From an uncultured Clostridium sp. (lineage in GTDB: Bacteria; Bacillota; Clostridia; TANB77; CAG-508), in contig CAMEWM010000009.1 in the NCBI GenBank assembly GCA_945946655.1, positions 1-47,550 of the forward strand: DNA of 47,550 bases. The letters are read 5' to 3'. Positions within the stretch are counted from its first letter, which is position 1, and every line of letters begins with the position of its first letter. The notes below the pieces were generated by a model, which saw only the letters and a list, made by a program, of their open reading frames with translations, ran no database searches and was not told the origin of the DNA. Made by a program: the position numbers and the translations under genes. Below, piece by piece: positions 16,900 to 24,162 of the stretch.

Positions 16900-18030
16900 A
16901 TGAAAAAAATTTTGATATTTTATGCATCGTATGGAGGCGGACATTTATCTGCTGCTAATTCAATCAAACAGTACATCGATGATAATTTTTCTGATTTTGA
17001 TACAAAATTAATAGACTGTATGTTGTATGTAAATAAGCCTATTAATAAGATTACTACAACTGCATATAAAGAAATGGCGAAAAAATTTCCTTGGGCCTGG
17101 GGTGAAGTTTATAGTCACTCCCAAAAAGGGCCTATGGCTCACATTAGTTCAACTGCTAATAATTTAATGGCTAGAAAATTATTGAAATTATTAAAAGAAT
17201 ATAACCCAAGTATAGTAATTTCAACTCATCCTTTTGGTAGCCAGATGGTTAGTTATTTAAAAAGAAAAGCTTTAATAGATTGTAAGCTTGCTACTATAAT
17301 GACAGATTTTTCACCTCATGAGCAGTGGTTGGTTGGAAAAGAGCAAGTCGATTTCTTCTTTGTTTCTCATGAAAAAATGAGACAATTATTAATAGATGAC
17401 AATATTCCTGAAAGTAAAGTATTCGCGACGGGAATTCCTCTATCTAATAGATTTTTGATGCACTACAATAAACTAGACATAATGAACTCTTTTGATTTAA
17501 ATCCTGATAAAAAAGTTATATTATTCTTTGGTGGTGGAGAATTTGGATTAGGACGAGAACAGACAATAAAAATATTGAAATCTTTTATTTCTCATGTTAA
17601 TAATCATCAGATTGTTGCTATAGCAGGAAAAAACGAAAAAATGAAAGTAGCTTTTGAAACTTTAGTATCTGAAATGCATGCAGGAGAAATTGTTAAAGTT
17701 CTCTCTTATACAAATCAAGTACCTGAACTTATGAGCATTTCTGACTTAGTTGTAACAAAGCCAGGTGGGCTTACTACTACAGAAAGTTTAGCTTCAGGAT
17801 TACCAATTATCGCAATAAATCCTATTCCAGGGCAAGAAGAAGAAAATGCAGAATTTCTAGAAAAATCTGGCGTCGCAATCTGGTTAAAAAAACGAGATGA
17901 TTTTGATTCAGTTATATCTAATTTGCTATCAAATGAGCAAAAATTACATCAAATGAAGATTAATACAAAATTACTGGCTAAAAAGAATTCAACAAGAGAC
18001 ATTTGTAATATTATTTTAAAAAAAGAATGA
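16900..18030 (+). CDS. Processive diacylglycerol glucosyltransferase-like enzyme (MGDG synthase family)
   Basis: GT28/MGDG-synthase-family enzyme that moves a sugar from UDP-glucose or UDP-galactose to diacylglycerol at the inner face of the membrane. Seen: N-terminal MGDG synthase domain with YASYGGGHLSAANSI, the acceptor helix region (YKEMAKKFPWAWG; HPFGSQMV), and the C-terminal donor-binding domain with FFGGGEFGLG and KPGGLTTTESLASGLPII. The 376-residue length matches UgtP/YpfP. RBS AGGAG, ATG at 16900. Together with the phosphoglucomutase and UDP-sugar pyrophosphorylase genes about 7 kb away it could complete a glycolipid route. Confidence 0.88.
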   Translation: MKKILIFYASYGGGHLSAANSIKQYIDDNFSDFDTKLIDCMLYVNKPINKITTTAYKEMAKKFPWAWGEVYSHSQKGPMAHISSTANNLMARKLLKLLKEYNPSIVISTHPFGSQMVSYLKRKALIDCKLATIMTDFSPHEQWLVGKEQVDFFFVSHEKMRQLLIDDNIPESKVFATGIPLSNRFLMHYNKLDIMNSFDLNPDKKVILFFGGGEFGLGREQTIKILKSFISHVNNHQIVAIAGKNEKMKVAFETLVSEMHAGEIVKVLSYTNQVPELMSISDLVVTKPGGLTTTESLASGLPIIAINPIPGQEEENAEFLEKSGVAIWLKKRDDFDSVISNLLSNEQKLHQMKINTKLLAKKNSTRDICNIILKKE

Positions 18031-18055
18031 GGTATCTCTCCTCATTCTTCATTGT
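18023..18055. terminator. Bidirectional terminator between the glucosyltransferase gene and recR
   Basis: Stem AAGAATGAGG (18023-18032) and CCTCATTCTT (18040-18049), 10 bp, between two converging genes. Confidence 0.75.
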
Positions 18056-18655
18056 TTATAATTGAACCCTGCCTTCTAATGCCCTACTTAGTGTTACTTC
18101 ATCTGTATATTCTAAATCACCACCAACAGGAATTCCATGTGCGATTCTTGTTACTTTTATTCCTAGCGGCTTTATTAATTTTGATAAATACATAGCTGTT
18201 GCTTCTCCCTCAACTCTTGGGTTAGTGGCAAGTATTACTTCTTTTACAGAACCATCCATTAGTCTTTCTAAAAGCTCTTTAATTTTTATATCATCTGGTC
18301 CAACTCCATTCATAGGTGATATTGAGCCATGTAGCACGTGATATACCCCTTTAAATTCATGGGTTTTTTCCATAGCTACTACATCTCTTACGTCTTCAAC
18401 AACACAAATTACGGATTTATCCCTTGCAGAATTAGAGCATATTGGACAAGGATCCGTATCTGTAATATTATAGCATTTAGAACAATATTTTAAATTCTTT
18501 TTTGCATTTTGTATGCTTTCGATGAATTCATTTGTTTCCTCTTCACTTGCATCTAATATGTAAAAAGCAAGTCTAGCTGCCGTCTTATTTCCTATACTTG
18601 GAAGTTTTTCAAAGCTTTCTATTAGTTTTTCTATCGATGGTGAATAATATGACAT
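18056..18655 (-). CDS. recR: Recombination mediator RecR
   Basis: Ring-forming DNA-binding protein acting with RecO/RecF to load RecA on gapped DNA. Seen: N-terminal helix-hairpin-helix ([19 protein letters not shown]), a four-Cys zinc motif ([16 protein letters not shown]), the Toprim domain ([20 protein letters not shown]), and [15 protein letters not shown]. At 199 residues it is the normal size. It closes the conserved dnaX-ybaB-recR operon. ATG after GGAG. Confidence 0.95.
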   Translation of the reverse strand: MSYYSPSIEKLIESFEKLPSIGNKTAARLAFYILDASEEETNEFIESIQNAKKNLKYCSKCYNITDTDPCPICSNSARDKSVICVVEDVRDVVAMEKTHEFKGVYHVLHGSISPMNGVGPDDIKIKELLERLMDGSVKEVILATNPRVEGEATAMYLSKLIKPLGIKVTRIAHGIPVGGDLEYTDEVTLSRALEGRVQL

Positions 18656-18673
18656 AAATTTCTCCTACTATTT

Positions 18674-19018
18674 CTACATTAATCCTGGTATATTATATTT
18701 TCCAAAAGATGCTGCTTGTGCATCGTCCACTTGCTTTAATGCATTGTTTATACAAGTTGCTATCAAATCTTCTAGCATTTCTACATCATCTGGATCTACT
18801 ACTTCAGGTTTTATTTTTATTTCTTTGATTTGTTTACTACCTGAAACTTTTACTTTAACAGCTTCTCCTCCAGCAGATGCCTCAAATTCCTTTGCTGCTA
18901 ATTCTTCTTGTGATTTTTCCACATCTGACTGCATTTTTTTGGCTTCTTTCATTAATTGATTTAGATTCATTCCTCCAAATCCTCCTCCCATTCCTGGGAA
19001 TCCTCCTCTTTTTGACAT
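18674..19018 (-). CDS. ybaB: YbaB/EbfC nucleoid-associated protein
   Basis: Small DNA-binding dimer of the nucleoid. Seen: a Gly/Met-rich N-terminus (GGFPGMGGGFGGMNLNQLM), a coiled-coil helix (KEAKKMQSDVEKSQEELAAK) and the core beta sheet (EASAGGEAVKVKVSGSKQIK; EDLIATCINNALKQ). Length 114 residues. RBS AGGAGG, ATG at 19018. The gene sits between dnaX and recR as in many Bacillota. Confidence 0.95.
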   Translation of the reverse strand: MSKRGGFPGMGGGFGGMNLNQLMKEAKKMQSDVEKSQEELAAKEFEASAGGEAVKVKVSGSKQIKEIKIKPEVVDPDDVEMLEDLIATCINNALKQVDDAQAASFGKYNIPGLM

Positions 19019-19040
19019 TTTCTAATTCCTCCTACTTTAT

Positions 19041-20666
19041 TTATTCTATAATATTAATTGGCATATCTAGTCCTTTTGCTATATCGTTAAAATTATCTGT
19101 TTTAGCTACTATTTCTTCGTTATTGTCCACCAATACTATCCTCATTGGTTTTCCTAACTCTATTGATACTTGCTTAACAATTTCACTCATATTTTCTGGT
19201 TTTTCTAATATTTCTTTTCTAAATGGCGTTAATCCATTCTCAAAATTAATTCCTACTGTCATATCATTGATTTTATTCGCAGATGAACTCATTAATATTG
19301 ACGACAGAGATATTCTCCCTTCTTGTTTTATCTGGTCTATTATCTTTGGCCAATTCTGTATTTTTTCTCCCAGCTTTATATTGGCTGACTTTTTTACTTC
19401 TGTTTTACCCACTGATTGTAGTTTATTTGTTTTTTTTACACTATCATTGATTGACTTCTCTCCCTCTTGAGAATTTAGAATCAATGTCATTTGTTTCTCT
19501 AACCTATTTATTTTATAATTCAACTCTTCTACTTCTTTTTGGGGTATATTTACTTGGTTATTATCCTCGTGATCATTTGTATTATTGTGCATTACTTCAT
19601 TACAAAGCTTTATTATCTCGACTTGAAACATTATTAACTTTTGTGTAGACCATTTCATATCATTCTGTAAATTCGATAGATTATATATTATTGAAATCAA
19701 TTTTTCTTTAGTTGTACTATCAGCTAATTGTTTAATATTGTTTTTTTCTTTTTCACTATATATTTCTAATTGTGCATTTGTTTTGAATATTAATATATCT
19801 TTTACATATTTTATTATTTCCCATAAGAAATTATTTATATCTTTTCCTTCTGCAATCACTTCATTTATTGTTTGTAGGGCCATCTCTGTATCTTTTTCTA
19901 ATATGCTTTTGGTTATTTTATTTACACTTTCTGTTTTTGGAATCCCTACTAATTCTTTTACTAGCTCTTCTGTTATCTTTCCCTCTTCTTGCATACACCT
20001 TTCTAGTATACTAAGTGCATCCCTCATTGCTCCTTCAGCTAATATTGCTATTAATTTTTTAGCCTCAGCAGTAATATCAATATTACTCTGTTCACATACA
20101 AAGTTTAGCCTTTTCTCTATGTTATCATTTGATATTTTCTTAAAGTCAAATCTCTGGCATCTAGACAATATTGTAGCTGGTAGCTTTTGGGGCTCTGTCG
20201 TTGCTAATATAAATTTTACATGTGCTGGAGGTTCTTCTAGTGTTTTTAATAATGCGTTAAAAGCTCCTGTAGATAGCATATGAACTTCGTCAATAATATA
20301 TACTCTATACTTGGCAACAGTTGGTAAAAAATTCACTTCGTCTCTTATTGCTCTTACATCTTCTACACTATTATTCGATGCTGCATCCATTTCCACTATA
20401 TCAGTTAGAGATCCATCTAATGCCGCTTTACACACCACGCATTCATTGCATGGTTCACCATCTTTCGGATTTAAACAATTTACAGCTCTTGCAAGAATTT
20501 TAGCTGCAGAGGTCTTCCCAGTTCCTCTTCCTCCGTTAAATAAATATGCATGTCCTACTCTATCATTTATGAGTTCATTCTTTAACGTTTTAACAATATG
20601 TTCTTGTCCAACTATTTCGTCGAACCTTAAAGGTCTGAATTTTCTATATAAAGCTGTATATTCCAA
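19041..20666 (-). CDS. dnaX: DNA polymerase III subunits gamma/tau
   Basis: Clamp-loader ATPase subunit of the replication machine. Seen: YRKFRPLRFDEIVGQEHI, Walker A GGRGTGKTSAAKI, a four-Cys zinc motif (CLNPKDGEPCNECVVC), the DEVHMLSTGAFNALLKTLEEPP box, arginine-finger region LSRCQRFDF, then a helical collar and a divergent tau-type tail (about 360-541). The best start is TTG at 20666 after GGGGGTGA; the resulting N-terminus fits the family better than a TTG five codons upstream. No obvious frameshift site for a separate gamma form was found. Confidence 0.93.
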   Translation of the reverse strand: MEYTALYRKFRPLRFDEIVGQEHIVKTLKNELINDRVGHAYLFNGGRGTGKTSAAKILARAVNCLNPKDGEPCNECVVCKAALDGSLTDIVEMDAASNNSVEDVRAIRDEVNFLPTVAKYRVYIIDEVHMLSTGAFNALLKTLEEPPAHVKFILATTEPQKLPATILSRCQRFDFKKISNDNIEKRLNFVCEQSNIDITAEAKKLIAILAEGAMRDALSILERCMQEEGKITEELVKELVGIPKTESVNKITKSILEKDTEMALQTINEVIAEGKDINNFLWEIIKYVKDILIFKTNAQLEIYSEKEKNNIKQLADSTTKEKLISIIYNLSNLQNDMKWSTQKLIMFQVEIIKLCNEVMHNNTNDHEDNNQVNIPQKEVEELNYKINRLEKQMTLILNSQEGEKSINDSVKKTNKLQSVGKTEVKKSANIKLGEKIQNWPKIIDQIKQEGRISLSSILMSSSANKINDMTVGINFENGLTPFRKEILEKPENMSEIVKQVSIELGKPMRIVLVDNNEEIVAKTDNFNDIAKGLDMPINIIE

Positions 20667-20729
20667 TTTTTTCACCCCCAATGATGTTTAATTGAATTAC
20701 ATATAAATTATCTTTTAAATTGGTTAAAA

Positions 20730-20871
20730 GGTATGAGTCACTCTAACTTCTCTATGGAGAGTATCTCACATAAAGTTCTTCTGCTTATTGCTGCTTCCTT
20801 CCGGATCTGACAAGGTTCACAGTTCTCTATTGAAATACTTTCCATACAAAAGTTAGAATTATCCTCATACC
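20730..20871 (-). ncRNA. ffs: Signal recognition particle RNA (4.5S / small cytoplasmic RNA type)
   Basis: The minus strand carries the SRP helix-8 core GTCAGATCCGGAAGGAAGCA, and the ends pair as GGTATGAG (5') with CTCATACC (3') around a long interrupted stem (TCTAACTT with AAGTTAGA further in). The length of about 142 bases places it in the short class, without an obvious Alu domain of the Bacillus type. It is just upstream of dnaX, as in Bacillus subtilis, and has a clear promoter. The RNA binds Ffh to target membrane proteins co-translationally. Confidence 0.92.
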
Positions 20872-20877
20872 TTTTGC

Positions 20878-20906
20878 ATTATATAATATTTTACTTGGTT
20901 TATCAA
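20878..20906 (-). promoter_or_regulatory. Promoter of the SRP RNA
   Basis: Minus strand TTGATA (20901-20906), 17 bases, TATAAT (20878-20883), and 6 bases on the RNA begins. Hexamers and spacing are near-consensus. Confidence 0.85.
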
Positions 20907-20916
20907 GTAAAATATT
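20885..20916 (-). terminator. 13-bp inverted repeat after the 248-aa gene, overlapping the SRP promoter
   Basis: Perfect stem AATATTTTACTTG/CAAGTAAAATATT with a 6-base loop, just after the upstream stop codon. It overlaps the -35 box and spacer of the SRP RNA promoter. The T-tail is poor, so termination is plausible but not certain. Confidence 0.5.
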
Positions 20917-20917
20917 A

Positions 20918-21664
20918 TTATTTTACTCTTTTAAATACTATATTACTCATATCTGTTATCTCTTTTGTCGTTGTCCCTTCTGTACATAAATTATTACAAG
21001 GCAAATCTAAATAAATATTAGATTTATATTTAATCCCATTTATTTGAATAATAAGATCAAAATTCACTTGGAACTTGACTTCATCTTCATTAATCCCTAC
21101 TTTCGAAATTAATGTGCCATCATGTTTTACTTCTATATTTTCGTTAGAAATAAATTTACCTATTTGGGTATTGGAAAATCTTAATATTGCAGACCCTCCT
21201 TGACTTCCGATTTCTAATATTTTAGGGTTGCTTGTTTTTCCACCTTTATATTCTAGTTTTCCATCTATAATATATGAATCATCATATAAAAAAGTTCTGC
21301 CTTCGACACTACTTGGCATATACATTTTTATATTTCCTTTTAGCGGTTGTTTTGTAATATTTATATTTTCAATAGTAACATTTTCAATAAATTCATCATC
21401 TTTTGCTGATTTTTTATCTATAAAAAAGTATACATCATTATTTTGATTTACATATAAGTTCCATTTAGCTGTTTCTTCGATATCATCAGTATTTTGTTCT
21501 CCTTCAGCAGTACTTATAATTGTTATTTTAGATAATTTATATGGCATATCTTTTTCACCTTCAATTTGATACTGTATAACAATCATTATTACTACTATAA
21601 TTACAATTAGTAATATGCTAATTAATGCAATCATTTTTATTAGATCTTTCATACTGGTTTTCAT
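20918..21664 (-). CDS. Membrane-anchored protein of unknown function (248 aa)
   Basis: Not recognised. One strongly hydrophobic N-terminal segment (about 9-32) anchors a beta-rich extracytoplasmic domain (TIISTAEGEQ; SNPKILEIGSQGGSAILRFS; FDLIIQINGIKYKSNIYL). Two cysteines near the C-terminus (LPCNNLCTEGTTT) could form a disulfide. The reading frame extends upstream through the tRNA-Ser gene, but the ATG at 21664 with GGGGGA just ahead is the proper start. It lies between tRNA-Ser and the SRP RNA, a spot where Bacillus has no such gene. Envelope-related use is inference. Confidence 0.6.
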   Translation of the reverse strand: MKTSMKDLIKMIALISILLIVIIVVIMIVIQYQIEGEKDMPYKLSKITIISTAEGEQNTDDIEETAKWNLYVNQNNDVYFFIDKKSAKDDEFIENVTIENINITKQPLKGNIKMYMPSSVEGRTFLYDDSYIIDGKLEYKGGKTSNPKILEIGSQGGSAILRFSNTQIGKFISNENIEVKHDGTLISKVGINEDEVKFQVNFDLIIQINGIKYKSNIYLDLPCNNLCTEGTTTKEITDMSNIVFKRVK

Positions 21665-21684
21665 TTTTTCCCCCACGCTTAAAT

Positions 21685-21777
21685 TGGCGGAGACGGTGGG
21701 ATTCGAACCCACGGGCCGATTTTCACCGGCTAACTGATTTCGAGTCAGCCTCGTTATGACCACTTCGATACGTCTCC
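21685..21777 (-). tRNA. tRNA-Ser (anticodon CGA)
   Basis: Acceptor stem GGAGACG/CGTCTCC, a long variable arm typical of serine tRNAs, T-arm with GTTCGAA, and an encoded CCA end. The anticodon loop CTCGAAA reads CGA, decoding UCG. Confidence 0.95.
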
Positions 21778-21792
21778 ATTTTATATTTAATA

Positions 21793-21820
21793 ATTATATC
21801 AAAACTATCAAAAATGTCAA
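21793..21820 (-). promoter_or_regulatory. Promoter of tRNA-Ser
   Basis: Minus strand TTGACA (21815-21820), 16 bases, TATAAT (21793-21798), about 16 bases upstream of the tRNA. Confidence 0.8.
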
Positions 21821-21913
21821 ATTACATTTTAGTTCTTAAACATGATTAACTAAAGGTTTCCATTGCTTTTTTTATTTATTTATAATATATTTATGATAAT
21901 AGGAGGTTCATGT

Positions 21914-22372
21914 ATGAAAGTTGTTGTTCAAAGAGTAAAGCACGCAAGCGTTACCATTGATGGCAGAGTTAATGGTAAAATAAATAACGGTTTTCTTGTT
22001 TTGCTAGGCGTTTCATCCACAGATACTAAACAAGATGTGGATTACTTAGTAAAAAAAGTTACTAATTTACGAATTTTTACTGACGAAAAAGATAAAATGA
22101 ATTTATCTTTAAAAGATATTAACGGGGAACTTTTGATTATCTCCCAATTTACGCTATATGGCAATTGTAAAGATGGCAATAGACCTTCTTTTATAGAAGC
22201 AGCAAAACCTGATATTGCTATTCCACTATACGAGTATTTTATAGCTGAATGCAGAAAGCAAATTCCTATCGTAGAAACTGGTATTTTTGGTGCAGATATG
22301 AAGGTTGAACTTTTGAATGATGGTCCGGTTACTATCATAATAGACTCACAAGATATTTCTTCACATAAATAG
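21914..22372 (+). CDS. dtd: D-aminoacyl-tRNA deacylase
   Basis: Proofreading enzyme that frees tRNAs mischarged with D-amino acids or glycine. Seen: N-terminal MKVVVQRVKHASVTIDG, the catalytic-pocket motif SQFTLYG (77-83), and the C-terminal NDGPVT loop that holds the cross-subunit Pro gate. Length 152 residues, normal. The ATG at 21914 follows AGGAGG; 17 upstream in-frame codons are not part of the protein. It stands alone, opposite to its neighbours, and has its own terminator. Confidence 0.94.
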   Translation: MKVVVQRVKHASVTIDGRVNGKINNGFLVLLGVSSTDTKQDVDYLVKKVTNLRIFTDEKDKMNLSLKDINGELLIISQFTLYGNCKDGNRPSFIEAAKPDIAIPLYEYFIAECRKQIPIVETGIFGADMKVELLNDGPVTIIIDSQDISSHK

Positions 22373-22405
22373 ACACACAAATAGTGGTGTGTCTATTTTT
22401 ATTTT
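22367..22405 (+). terminator. Terminator after dtd
   Basis: Stem AAATAGACACAC/GTGTGTCTATTT (12 bp) followed by TTATTTT, overlapping the dtd stop. Confidence 0.85.
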
Positions 22406-22428
22406 GTGGATAAATTACATTTTTTATA

Positions 22429-22902
22429 TTATTTCTTATTTTTCTTTTTGATTCTTAATTCTCTAAAAAATTGTTGTAATATTGCCTTACATTCTTTTTC
22501 CATAACTCCTTTTTCTATTTCTACTTTGTGATTAAATTTATAGTCTTCTATTATATTTAATACAGATCCACATGCTCCTGTTTTTTCATCCATAGTCCCA
22601 ATTACTACTTTATCCAACCTTGCTTGTATTAATGCCCCTGCGCACATAGTACATGGTTCTAAAGTCACATACATTGTACATCCCGTTAGTCTCCAACTTT
22701 TTATTTTTTTGCTAGCTTTGCGTATTGCTATTATTTCTGCATGGTTCGTAGTATCATTCTTAGTTTCTTTTAAATTATGTCCCCTTGCAATTATTTTTCC
22801 ATCCTTTACTATTACTGCTCCTACAGGTATTTCTTCTTTACTATAAGATTTTATAGCTTCTTTAAGAGCAGCATACATAAATTTATTTTTTTCTTCTTTC
22901 AA
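22429..22902 (-). CDS. tadA: tRNA-specific adenosine deaminase
   Basis: Makes inosine at position 34 of tRNA-Arg(ACG). Seen: zinc-site HAE (His54, Glu56 as proton shuttle) and PCTMC, plus IPVGAVIVKDGKII and the C-terminal VEIEKGVMEKECKAILQ. Length 157 residues. TTG start at 22902 after AAGGAG with good spacing. In Bacillus subtilis this gene also lies just upstream of the SRP RNA-dnaX block; here a tRNA-Ser, dtd and an unknown gene are between them. Confidence 0.93.
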   Translation of the reverse strand: MKEEKNKFMYAALKEAIKSYSKEEIPVGAVIVKDGKIIARGHNLKETKNDTTNHAEIIAIRKASKKIKSWRLTGCTMYVTLEPCTMCAGALIQARLDKVVIGTMDEKTGACGSVLNIIEDYKFNHKVEIEKGVMEKECKAILQQFFRELRIKKKNKK

Positions 22903-23144
22903 GATCTACTCCTTTTTAACTTATGTAAACTTTATTTTAATATTACAAACATTTTACTTTTCTTTTTATCTTTTACTTAAATTATAACATTAACTTATTT
23001 GATAAGCAATAAAATCTCGTTGAAAATTATCATAATTATGTCTACTTTATAGTTGTACAAGCACTTAAAATATAAATTATTCAGGTTTAAATTTCTAACT
23101 AGTTATTTAAATGTATTTATATTGATTAATCTTAAATTGAATAT

Positions 23145-23180
23145 AACAAAAAGCTACAAATCTCTTACGAGTTGTAGCTT
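23145..23180 (-). terminator. Terminator after tRNA-Arg
   Basis: Stem AAGCTACAA/TTGTAGCTT (arms 23151-23159 and 23172-23180) followed on the minus strand by TTTTTG. Confidence 0.75.
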
Positions 23181-23187
23181 ATTTTAT

Positions 23188-23264
23188 TGGTGCGCCTAGC
23201 AGGAATCGAACCTGCGACCTCTCCCTTAGGAGGGGAGCGCTCTATCCTACTGAGCTATAGACGC
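23188..23264 (-). tRNA. tRNA-Arg (anticodon CCT)
   Basis: Acceptor stem GCGTCTA/TAGGCGC with a G-T pair, D-arm, anticodon arm CTCCC/GGGAG with loop CTCCTAA giving anticodon CCT (reads AGG), T-arm with GGTTCGATTCC, and an encoded CCA. Length 77 bases. Confidence 0.95.
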
Positions 23265-23277
23265 ATTTTTCTTTATC

Positions 23278-23306
23278 ATAATATCATCTTGATTAGTTTA
23301 TGTCAA
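23278..23306 (-). promoter_or_regulatory. Promoter of tRNA-Arg
   Basis: Minus strand TTGACA (23301-23306), 17 bases, TATTAT (23278-23283), about 13 bases upstream of the tRNA. Confidence 0.8.
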
Positions 23307-23411
23307 TCATATTTTCATAAAAATATGTGTTTTAAAACTTTTTCTTTATTTACATAACACTTTATGTTATAATACTACTATAAAAAATAATATTAGGAGA
23401 TTAAATTTTAT

Positions 23412-24140
23412 ATGAAGCATATTTTAAGTTATATGAGAAGAGCTATAGAAGATTATGACATGATTCAGGATGGAGATAAGATTGCTGTTGCATTATCTGG
23501 AGGCAAAGATTCTATTACACTGCTTAAAGCTTTAAAAAGCTTGCAATATTTTTATCCAAAAAAATTTGAACTTATTGCAATTAGCGTTAACCCTGGTTTT
23601 GAATTTTTTGATTCAAACTTTTTAAAACAATCTTGCGAAGAAATCGGAATTCCTTTTATAGAAGAGAAATATGATATAAGTAAAATAGTATTTGAAGATA
23701 GACAAGAAAAAAATCCATGTTCTTTATGTGCAAACTTACGTCGTGGCATTTTAAATACAGCTGCAAAGCGTGAACATTGTACCAAAATTGCTTTAGGACA
23801 TAATTTAGATGATGTTCTAGAAACCTTCTTAATGAACCTATTTTTTGCTGGTAGTATATCAACATTTTCTCCAGTAAGCTACATGGATAGATCTGGTGTT
23901 ACCTTGATTAGGCCTTTAATTTATGTACCCGAAAAAGAAACAAAACGCTATATAAGAAAATCAGGAACAAAGATAATGCCTAAAGTTTGTCCAATGGATG
24001 GTAACTCTACTAGAGAATATATAAAACAATTGATAGTATCTTTATCGATTAAGAATCCTCATGTAAAAGCAAATATAATGGGAGCTATAAAACGTAATAA
24101 AATTGATGGTTGGAAAGATACAACTCAAAGACAAAAATAA
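23412..24140 (+). CDS. ttcA: TtcA-family PP-loop tRNA thiolation enzyme
   Basis: Adenylating sulfurtransferase of the TtcA/TilS PP-loop family; TtcA makes 2-thiocytidine at position 32 of certain tRNAs. Seen: PP-loop SGGKDS (29-34), a CxxC pair (CSLCANLRRGIL) that in TtcA holds the iron-sulfur cluster, the GHNLDDVLETFLMNL motif, and RPLIYVPEKET. A third cysteine (KVCPMDGNSTR) is present downstream. Length 242 residues. RBS AGGAGA with a rather long spacer. It has no obvious operon partner and ends in a shared terminator. Confidence 0.85.
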   Translation: MKHILSYMRRAIEDYDMIQDGDKIAVALSGGKDSITLLKALKSLQYFYPKKFELIAISVNPGFEFFDSNFLKQSCEEIGIPFIEEKYDISKIVFEDRQEKNPCSLCANLRRGILNTAAKREHCTKIALGHNLDDVLETFLMNLFFAGSISTFSPVSYMDRSGVTLIRPLIYVPEKETKRYIRKSGTKIMPKVCPMDGNSTREYIKQLIVSLSIKNPHVKANIMGAIKRNKIDGWKDTTQRQK

Positions 24141-24162
24141 AGCCAAAATTGGCTTTATTTTT
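24133..24162. terminator. Bidirectional terminator between ttcA and pgcA
   Basis: Stem AAAAATAAAGCC/GGCTTTATTTTT (12 bp) with a 6-base loop, between two converging genes. Confidence 0.85.

Noticed and set aside
21664..21763. N-terminal extension of the 248-aa protein through the tRNA-Ser gene
   Set aside because: The tRNA is complete and has its own promoter; a good ribosome site precedes the ATG at 21664.
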